A stretch of DNA of 11,230 nucleotides from Smithellaceae bacterium (GTDB taxonomy: Bacteria; Desulfobacterota; Syntrophia; Syntrophales; Smithellaceae): assembly GCA_028704195.1 (NCBI GenBank), contig JAQVLL010000034.1, forward strand, positions 1-11,230. Direction: 5' to 3'. The position numbers and the translations under genes are program-made. Below the pieces are notes generated by a model. It did no database searches. It worked only from the letters and a program-made list of their open reading frames with translations, and was not told where the DNA came from. Shown in pieces: positions 6,800 to 11,230 of the stretch. The stretch's first letter is position 1, and every line of letters starts with the position of its first letter.

Positions 6800-8035
6800 C
6801 TACCCCCCGAAGTGTTCTTTAACGGTCTTGAATGCCCGGTCCGCCACATCGATGGTTTTTTCGATATCGTCTTCGGTATGGGCCGCGCTCAGAAACATGT
6901 TGTGATGCCAGAAGAAAAATACTCCGTGCAGGGAGCATTCTTTACAGAAGAGCTGGGCGCGCCTGAAATTCGTTTCATTAGTGAAATGCATGAAGGGGAT
7001 GGCATTCGGTCCGGACATTTTGAACTGAAGGCCGTGTGCGGCGGCGCGTTCTTCGAGACCGAGGCGGAGTTGCAAACCGCGCGCATTGCAGATTCCCACG
7101 GCATCAATTTTCTGCATTTCGTCAATGCAGGCAAGGGCTGCCGCCATCTCCGGCGAATTGTTCCAATAGGAGCCGGTCTGAAAAGCTTTTGAGGCGACCA
7201 TCCGCATTTTGTCTGTCCCGACGAGGACGGAAATGGGATAGCCGTTGGCGATGGCCTTGCAGTAACAGGCAAGATCGGGCTTGAATCCGAAATAATGGGC
7301 TGAACCTTTTATATCAAGCCGCCACCCGGCGCGCACATCATCAATGATCAGCACAACATCATTTTCATCGCAGATCCGGCGCATGCCCTTCCAGTATCCG
7401 GGAGTCGGGAGGACCTGCTCTTCGAAGACGGGGTGATGATAAGGAGTGAGCATCGCTCCGGCGATCTGACCCTTATTTTCATCCACCACCTGCCGGAAGG
7501 CATCCAGACTACCCCAGGGAACCATGATGATATTCTCCCTGTCGGCGGGACTGATGCCGGTATGGTTGGAGCCTGCCCACGGCTGGGTTCCGTGGTAGCC
7601 TCCACGGGCCAGCACAATTTTATTTCGCCGCCTGTAGCCGCGGGCCAGAACAAGGGCCCAGGAGGTGGTATCCGCGCCGTTCTTCGCGAACACGGCCCAA
7701 TCGGCGCAGTCATTGACCTCCACCATCTTTTCGGCCAGGTCAATGATCAGGGTCGAAGGCGGCATGGTTGCGGTTCCCTTCCTGGCTTGTGCGGCAAAGG
7801 CCTCGTCAACCCGGTCGTGGGCATAGCCGAGGATCATGGGGCCGTAGGCGCAGGAATAATCGATGTATTCATTGTCGTCCACATCCCAGAAACGGGGACC
7901 CTTGGCCCTGGCAATGAAGTAGGGATAGGATCCGGGAATGGTTGTGGACGGGTTGAAATGTCCGTAGATGCCCTGGGGAATGACCCTGGCGGCCCGTTGA
8001 AAAAAAGCCTTGGATTGTGTAAAAGTATGGGCCAT
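6800..8035 (-). CDS. Class III PLP-dependent aminotransferase (glutamate-1-semialdehyde aminomutase-like)
   Basis: A 411-residue enzyme of the fold type I class III aminotransferase family, closest in layout to HemL. It has an N-terminal substrate-entry segment, GPRFWDVDDNEYIDY (46-60), NGADTTSWALVLAR (119-132) at the phosphate-binding turn, YHG (147-149), DDVRAGWR (232-239) with the Asp that contacts the PLP pyridine nitrogen, and CKAIANGYPIS with the Schiff-base Lys at 260. True HemL has DEVMTGFR and a different lysine context, so this is probably a paralogue acting on another amino acid, ketone or semialdehyde rather than in heme synthesis. AGGAG (complement of 8042-8046) gives a good start and overlaps the stop codon of the upstream gene, so the two are translationally linked. 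The substrate cannot be deduced. Confidence 0.88.
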   Translation of the reverse strand: MAHTFTQSKAFFQRAARVIPQGIYGHFNPSTTIPGSYPYFIARAKGPRFWDVDDNEYIDYSCAYGPMILGYAHDRVDEAFAAQARKGTATMPPSTLIIDLAEKMVEVNDCADWAVFAKNGADTTSWALVLARGYRRRNKIVLARGGYHGTQPWAGSNHTGISPADRENIIMVPWGSLDAFRQVVDENKGQIAGAMLTPYHHPVFEEQVLPTPGYWKGMRRICDENDVVLIIDDVRAGWRLDIKGSAHYFGFKPDLACYCKAIANGYPISVLVGTDKMRMVASKAFQTGSYWNNSPEMAAALACIDEMQKIDAVGICNARGLQLRLGLEERAAAHGLQFKMSGPNAIPFMHFTNETNFRRAQLFCKECSLHGVFFFWHHNMFLSAAHTEDDIEKTIDVADRAFKTVKEHFGG

Positions 8036-8044
8036 GTTTTTCTC

Positions 8045-8788
8045 CTATTGCAGATAGATACCCACTCTGTCGAGAAACAGATTGATGGCCTCACCCATGT
8101 GGAGATCACCCTCCACCAGGATATCTTCCAGACAGATAGCCGCGAACACATCCACCTTGTCATCCACAATGTTGAGGAACAGATCCTGCGTGGCAAATTC
8201 CATGACGAGATCGGGATCTGGTACTCGGCCATTGCGTGCGGTTACGTCCTGTCCGCTAAACGTGATGTTGACAGAATCGTCGTTTTTGATCCTGACCTCA
8301 GCAACCCCGCGAATGCCCCGCGCAATGATTTGAGACTCGGGCTCAGACGCGGCGATGGCGGCAATGGCTTTGCCCACCGTGTTGAGGAGAAGCCTGGCCT
8401 TGATCTCCCGGGGAGGATTGGCGCCTTTCAGAATGGCCTCCATTCTTTTGGCAAGCATTGAGAATACCTTCAGTCCTCTGGCCTTGAGCAGACCTTTTAA
8501 AGGAATCGGAAACCCCGAACCCTTGCCGGTAAAAAGGTTATTGAGGATCCTTGCGTTGGGAAAAAACAGGACGATGTCGGGCTTTCCGGTTTTTCCCGGC
8601 CCAACCCTGACGGCGCCGTGCTTCATTTCCAGGGTGGCCCTCGGGCCTTTGAGGCCGACCATGAAAAAGATGCTGCCGTCCCAACCCTGCGCAATCGCCA
8701 ACGCGTCCGCATCTTCCCTCGTCAGGATTTCAAAATTCGAAAGCACGGCATCCATGTGGATTCTTGCCAGAACGTCTTCGTTTTTCAC
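8045..8788 (-). CDS. Tandem SCP2-like (sterol carrier) domain protein
   Basis: A 247-residue soluble protein without signal peptide or membrane helix. Two regions look like SCP2-type lipid-binding folds. The first is at about 35-120 (GPRATLEMKHGAVRVGPG, then GKPDIVLFFPNARILNNLFTG). The second is at about 158-245 (GVAEVRIKND, RVPDPDLVMEFAT, then EGDLHMGEAINLFLDRVG). The P-D-hydrophobic strand followed by a long helix, and a late G-D-x-x-x-G turn, recur in such proteins. Such domains hold fatty acyl or other hydrophobic ligands, so the protein may carry or sense a lipid-like substrate. The start is a GTG at 8788 with GAGG five bases upstream; no in-frame ATG precedes it. It is the first gene of an operon with the aminotransferase, 9 bases away. 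The fold call is from pattern and moderately sure. Confidence 0.7.
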   Translation of the reverse strand: MKNEDVLARIHMDAVLSNFEILTREDADALAIAQGWDGSIFFMVGLKGPRATLEMKHGAVRVGPGKTGKPDIVLFFPNARILNNLFTGKGSGFPIPLKGLLKARGLKVFSMLAKRMEAILKGANPPREIKARLLLNTVGKAIAAIAASEPESQIIARGIRGVAEVRIKNDDSVNITFSGQDVTARNGRVPDPDLVMEFATQDLFLNIVDDKVDVFAAICLEDILVEGDLHMGEAINLFLDRVGIYLQ

Positions 8789-8838
8789 GTGCGCCTCATC
8801 GGGTTTAGAAGCCGGTGAACATTAAAAATATTTTGTGT

Positions 8839-8867
8839 AATCTACTATTTAGACGGAAGCCTGTCAA
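8839..8867 (-). promoter_or_regulatory. Sigma70-like promoter of the SCP2-aminotransferase operon
   Basis: On the minus strand, a perfect TTGACA (8862-8867) and TAGATT (8839-8844, 4 of 6) are separated by 17 bases. The predicted start near 8832 leaves a leader of about 44 bases to the GTG at 8788. Confidence 0.55.
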
Positions 8868-8898
8868 TAGGGGTTGCATTCTTTTGCCCCATTCGGAG

Positions 8899-8974
8899 AG
8901 GGTAGGGGGAGTCGTTTCGGATGGCTCGGGGAGCCATACCAACCACCTCCGGCGTTCCGCACCACCTCTACCCT
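8899..8974. other. GC-rich foldable element, possible structured RNA or mobile-element relic
   Basis: A 10-bp outer stem (8899-8908 with 8965-8974; AGGGTAG against CTACCCT, then one G-T and two G-C pairs) encloses two hairpins. One is ATGGCT/AGCCAT with loop CGGGG (8921-8937). The other is CGG/CCG with loop CGTT (8950-8959). This is a three-way-junction shape on either strand. It matches no RNA family I recognise, and the strand is unknown. Confidence 0.35.
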
Positions 8975-9130
8975 GATAACCTGAAGGTCACACGAGGGCA
9001 CGCGCGCCGGCGGAGGATATAGCGGCAGCATTCGTTTATATATTGAATTGCATAGATAATAAAAAAGGAATGACAGACAAAGCCTGGAATGATAAAGAAT
9101 AAGTTAGTACTCCGACGATAAGGAGGTTAT

Positions 9131-9478
9131 ATGAAAATTGATTTTTTCTGTTGGAATAAATGAAGCACCTGCCGGAAAGCAAGGGAGTATCTCTTGCAAA
9201 AGAAAGTGGAAATCAACGAGCGGGATTTTTTCAAAGCGCCTTTTACGCGTGAGGAAATCAACGCCCTGTTGCGGAAGCAACCCGCGTCGGAGATGTTCAG
9301 TTTTCGTTCACCGAGTTTCAAGTCACTGGGGCTGGATCGGGCAAAGCTCAAGGATAAAGAGCTGATTGACCTGATGCTGAAAGAGCCGCGCCTTATTCGC
9401 CGTCCCATCGTGAAGATCGGCCCGAACGTCTATTTCGGAGCGGACATCAAGACACTGGCGGAAATCATAAAATCCTGA
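9131..9478 (+). CDS. ArsC/Spx-family thioredoxin-fold protein with in-frame UGA (probable selenoprotein)
   Basis: A 115-residue protein of the arsenate reductase-like (ArsC/Spx/YffB) family, if the TGA at 9161-9163 is read as selenocysteine (U). It starts at ATG 9131 behind AGGAGG (9121-9126). The N-terminus MKIDFFCWNK is the first family beta strand; then come U11-S-T-C14-R-K-A, where family members have C-S-T-C-R-K-A, and the helix REYLLQKK. NERDFFKAPFT (from residue 28), SFRSPSFKSLGLD, LMLKEPRLIRRPIV with the conserved R-P, and FGAD...LAEIIKS complete the usual fold and length. U11 replaces the redox-active Cys, giving a UxxC pair. A thiol/selenol reductase role is likely; arsenate as substrate is unproven. 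A TTG at 9194 with AGGGAG six bases upstream could start a 94-residue form, but that would lack strand 1 and the active site. A plain nonsense mutation is the main alternative. Confidence 0.82.
9179..9197 (+). promoter_or_regulatory. Candidate bacterial SECIS stem-loop
   Basis: GCAAGGG (9179-9185) pairs with CTCTTGC (9191-9197) over 7 bp (one G-U) around the loop AGTAT. The loop begins 22 bases after the UGA (9161-9163) and carries a G at its second position. Bacterial SECIS elements are stem-loops inside the coding region just after the UGA, with a G near the start of the apical loop, and bind the SelB elongation factor. A competing smaller hairpin (CCTGC/GCAAGG, loop CGGAAA, 9168-9184) lies closer to the UGA. 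Confidence 0.6.
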
Positions 9479-9577
9479 TTTATGACCGGGTTGCCTGTCT
9501 AATGCTTTCAGTCCTTGCCCTGGAGATTTTTAAAACAGCATCGCTGCAACGAATGTTTACTGACCGGAGGAAAAACC

Positions 9578-9922
9578 ATGAGCAAACCAATGACCCATAA
9601 AGGCTATTGTGCAAAAATAGAATACAGCGAGGAACGGGGATGCCTTGTCGGTTGTGTTTCAGATATTCAATATGACATCAATTTCCAGGGTGAGTCCGTG
9701 GAAAAAATCAGACAGGCTTTTGAGAAAGCCGTTGATGATTACCTGGCCGGTTGCGCGGCAAGAAACGAAGAACCGGAAAAGCCTTCCGAACCGCACTCTG
9801 TGGTTCGCGTCAGTACAACGCTGCACAGGGTGATCGCCATCGCTGCCAGGAAGGAAAACAAAAGCGTCAATGCATGGCTGGCTGAAGCCTGCAAAAAACC
9901 AAATGGCAAAGAAGGTTGTTGA
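9578..9922 (+). CDS. HicB-like antitoxin-family protein (no HicA neighbour)
   Basis: A 114-residue protein with the HicB layout. Residues 8-60 form the partial RNase H-like fold (YCAKIEYSEERGCLVGCVSD, the F-Q-G-E-S turn, AFEKAVDDYLAGC). Residues 74-105 form a ribbon-helix-helix DNA-binding tail (VVRVSTTLHRVIAIAARK, then KSVNAWLAEA). HicB normally neutralises the mRNA-cleaving toxin HicA and represses its own operon. The ATG at 9578 is chosen because GGAGG sits at 9566-9570; an upstream in-frame ATG at 9515 lacks such a site. The 99 bases before and 85 bases after are too short for hicA, so this is a solitary HicB-type regulator or a relic whose toxin was lost. It lies in the same direction as the ArsC-like gene, with no terminator seen between. 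Confidence 0.82.
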   Translation: MSKPMTHKGYCAKIEYSEERGCLVGCVSDIQYDINFQGESVEKIRQAFEKAVDDYLAGCAARNEEPEKPSEPHSVVRVSTTLHRVIAIAARKENKSVNAWLAEACKKPNGKEGC

Positions 9923-10007
9923 TGGCTCTTGCGAGGTAATTCCTGAGATATGGGTTTATGAAATCGGTGCAATGTGAGAATGAATAACAGGAGGGCAGGG
10001 TTGCAAA

Positions 10008-10436
10008 ATGGAGAAGGTCATTTGTTTTTCCCTTGGATTGTCTAGAGAGGACATCGAAAAAGGCAGGGTTTCGTTTTGTGACGCTTATCAGGAAAAGATT
10101 GAACTGGAAGTGATTCCCCTTACGGAAGACATGATGCCCCTGCGCGTGGGAGACATATTGGAACGAGCGACGGCGGGTGGGCCGTGGCAGGACGATGTGA
10201 AAGAAAAGCAGGTCACCTCTTCGGTGCAGGTGAAATACCGGGTGGTGATGGTCAACACGATGGAACGCGAGCAGGTCCTGCGGGTGATGAGGAGCTTCAA
10301 GGCCGTTTTGCCCAATCCGCAGGATATGATCTTTGCCGTCATAACCGATACGGCTCTGACCTGGACCTTCGGCGAGTATACCGGACATCTGGCCGGTGAA
10401 CATGAATACATGAAAGCCCGAAAGTCCGAAACTTAA
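10008..10436 (+). CDS. DUF3783-like domain protein
   Basis: A 142-residue soluble protein of unknown function. The C-terminal part, about 78-136, fits DUF3783: a strand (YRVVMVNTM), REQVLRVMRSFKAV, a second strand (DMIFAVITDTALTWTF), and the closing helix ending in LAGEHEYM, where the family typically has L-x-x-E-x. The N-terminal 75 residues (MEKVICFSLGLSREDIEKG, VIPLTEDMMPLRVGDIL) match nothing I know. There is no signal peptide, membrane helix or catalytic motif. ATG 10008 has AGGG at 9997-10000 (7 bases spacing) and a stronger AGGAGG further away at 9990-9995. It lies 85 bases after the HicB-like gene, in the same direction. The domain call is from memory of the pattern. Confidence 0.65.
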   Translation: MEKVICFSLGLSREDIEKGRVSFCDAYQEKIELEVIPLTEDMMPLRVGDILERATAGGPWQDDVKEKQVTSSVQVKYRVVMVNTMEREQVLRVMRSFKAVLPNPQDMIFAVITDTALTWTFGEYTGHLAGEHEYMKARKSET

Positions 10437-10460
10437 TTTTAAGAAGACGAATATTAATTG

Positions 10461-10490
10461 TGTCAATTCGACATCAGCAGCGAATTGACA
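10461..10490. promoter_or_regulatory. Perfect 10-bp inverted repeat upstream of the Cache gene
   Basis: TGTCAATTCG (10461-10470) and CGAATTGACA (10481-10490) are exact reverse complements separated by 10 bases. The centre-to-centre distance of 20 bp puts both arms on the same DNA face, as expected for a dimeric regulator's operator. TTGACA lies in the right arm (10485-10490), but a 17-base spacer leads only to GAAATT, so the promoter is unclear. As RNA it is a 10-bp hairpin 24 bases after the DUF3783-like stop, without a T-run, so termination is a weaker alternative. Confidence 0.55.
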
Positions 10491-10546
10491 AATCCGCCCA
10501 TTTGTGAGAAATTTTTACATCATAAAATTATACAGGAGTAACCAGT

Positions 10547-11092
10547 ATGGAAAAGAAAAAAATCCGGGTTCATCACACGATCAGGGCGGTCGTATTGCTG
10601 ACAGCCGCGTTTTTATTCACGCTGACCATGCTTTCCGCCGCCACGTGTTTTGCGCAGGCAGGCGATGAAAAATCCATCGAGTGCCATAAAGAAATCGCGA
10701 AAACCATTGTGCATGGAACTGCGCTGGGATTGGGTGAAATCCTGAGGGATGTGAAGGGAGAAAAAAAGCGAATCGATCTGATCCGGAAATTTATCAGCCC
10801 CGTGCGTTTTTACGCGGACAACACGGGGTATTTTTATGTTTACAAATTTAATTGTGTGAATATAGCTCATGCAACTCAAAAAGATCTGCCGGACAAAAAT
10901 CTCTACAATCATAAAGATGCCAAGGGAAAATATGTCATTCGCGAACTGAGCGACGCGGCAAAGACCGGCGGGGGATTCGTGGATTTCTACTGGCTGAAGC
11001 CCGGTGACAAAGGTGAACAGAAAAAGCTCGGTTATGTTGAACCCATCCCGGGAACGGACTATTTCATCGGAACGGGTGTGTACCTGCCTTAA
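10547..11092 (+). CDS. Secreted single-Cache (sCache_2-type) ligand-binding protein
   Basis: A 181-residue exported protein. Residues 1-37 form a signal peptide with an unusually long basic N-region (MEKKKIRVHHTIR), a hydrophobic core and CFAQA before the likely cut. The rest is one Cache domain of the sCache_2 type: a helix from 45-85, NTGYFYVYKFN (92-102), the strand with H108, LPDKNLYNHKDAKGKYVIREL (114-134), GGGFVDFYWLKPG (141-153), KLGYVEPIPGTDYFIGTGVY (160-179). Such domains bind small ligands, often carboxylates, and usually form the sensor part of kinases or chemoreceptors. Here the domain stands alone in the periplasm, so it probably signals through a partner. A response regulator begins 16 bases downstream, which supports a sensory role. 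AGGAG at 10534-10538 supports the start. Confidence 0.88.
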   Translation: MEKKKIRVHHTIRAVVLLTAAFLFTLTMLSAATCFAQAGDEKSIECHKEIAKTIVHGTALGLGEILRDVKGEKKRIDLIRKFISPVRFYADNTGYFYVYKFNCVNIAHATQKDLPDKNLYNHKDAKGKYVIRELSDAAKTGGGFVDFYWLKPGDKGEQKKLGYVEPIPGTDYFIGTGVYLP

Positions 11093-11108
11093 ACGGGCAC
11101 GGATCATC

Positions 11109-11230
11109 ATGACGGATGAATTCAGGGAGAAGAATTTGAAAAAAGTACTGATTATCGATGATGAAGTATTCTTTTGCAGAGCCATCAAGAAGCACCTGGA
11201 ATCGAAGGACGAATTCCAGGTGCTGACCGC
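11109..11230 (+). CDS. Response regulator receiver domain protein (3' truncated by window)
   Basis: The first 40 or so codons of a two-component response regulator. KKVLIIDDEVFF is the first strand and acidic pocket (Asp-Asp-Glu), followed by CRAIKKHLES, the first helix, and FQVLTA, the second strand. The phosphorylated Asp and any output domain lie beyond the right edge. The ATG at 11109 has little Shine-Dalgarno signal. The TTG at 11136 has AGGGAG (11124-11129) six bases upstream and would give the more usual M-K-K-V-L-I-I-D-D start, so the true start may be 11136. It lies 16 bases after the Cache gene, very likely in the same operon. Confidence 0.85.
   Translation, partial: MTDEFREKNLKKVLIIDDEVFFCRAIKKHLESKDEFQVLT

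Larger units (their letters stand above)
8789..9130. other. Intergenic region between divergent operons
   Basis: No gene is seen in these 342 bases. The left part carries the minus-strand promoter (8839-8867). The middle (about 8891-9020) is GC-rich, unlike its AT-rich flanks, and can fold (see 8899-8974). The right part (9021-9118) is AT-rich and should hold the promoter of the 9131 gene; GATAAT at 9055-9060 is a possible -10, but I find no good -35 at the right distance. Confidence 0.5.

Noticed and set aside
7433..8461. A 342-codon plus-strand frame across the aminotransferase and SCP2-like genes
   Set aside because: It spans two minus-strand genes with recognisable motifs and proper ribosome sites; its product is Gly/His/Ile-rich without domains.
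8968..8992. A tRNA-like string (CTGATAACCTGAAGGTCACA) suggesting an isoleucine or methionine tRNA
   Set aside because: The bases beside the would-be anticodon loop do not pair, there is no T-arm GGTTC motif and no acceptor stem. It is also not a selC candidate.
9194..9478. A 94-residue gene from the TTG at 9194 as the true form of the ArsC-like protein
   Set aside because: It has a usable AGGGAG, but the in-frame sequence upstream clearly encodes the family's first strand and active-site loop from an ATG with AGGAGG, so the longer recoded product fits better.
9515..9577. An upstream ATG for the HicB-like gene
   Set aside because: No ribosome binding site there, while the ATG at 9578 has GGAGG at good spacing and starts where the family fold starts.
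9867..10466. A 199-codon minus-strand frame opposite the HicB-like and DUF3783-like genes
   Set aside because: Low-complexity Phe/His/Arg-rich product; both plus-strand genes have better start signals and family motifs.

Overview
The window looks like a chromosomal segment of an anaerobic deltaproteobacterium (Desulfobacterota, perhaps Syntrophales-like). This placement is inference. It rests on a fatty-acid beta-oxidation protein resembling mitochondrial trifunctional protein alpha, a tripartite TRAP carboxylate transporter, many good Shine-Dalgarno sites and sigma70-like promoters, a DUF3783-type protein, and a probable selenocysteine-containing ArsC-family protein. There is no rRNA, convincing tRNA or CRISPR array.

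Layout, left to right. (1) 2-1489 (+): the 3' part of a fadJ/HADHA-type beta-oxidation gene, cut by the left edge. (2) 1626-2096 (-): a small ribbon-helix-helix (RHH) protein with a sigma70-like promoter and two related palindromes, a likely autoregulatory operator region. (3) 2222-2522 (+): a decayed 3' remnant of an IS200/IS605-type tnpB, still followed by a right-end hairpin and TCAA terminus. (4) 2660-5637 (+): a complete TRAP transporter operon dctP-dctQ-dctM behind a strong promoter. (5) 5960-6604 (+): a class I SAM-dependent methyltransferase with its own good promoter. (6) 8788-6800 (-): a two-gene operon of a tandem SCP2-like lipid-binding protein and a class III (glutamate-1-semialdehyde aminomutase-like) aminotransferase. 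(7) 8789-9130: an intergenic stretch with the minus-strand operon's promoter and a GC-rich block that can fold into a closed multi-hairpin structure. (8) 9131 to the right edge (+): an ArsC/Spx-family gene with an in-frame UGA, an unpaired HicB-like gene, a DUF3783-like gene, a secreted single-Cache protein and the start of a response regulator.

The most notable item is the ArsC-family gene at 9131-9478. A strong ribosome binding site and ATG open a 115-residue family-length protein whose eleventh codon is TGA. That codon sits exactly where the first, redox-active cysteine of the family CxxC loop belongs (U-S-T-C-R-K-A). Sixteen bases after the TGA is a 7-bp stem-loop, positioned like a bacterial SECIS element. 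An automatic annotation would probably call a truncated gene from the TTG at 9194 and lose the active site. The other systems are mostly recognisable families; the SCP2/aminotransferase pairing and the operator-like inverted repeats are secondary points of interest.
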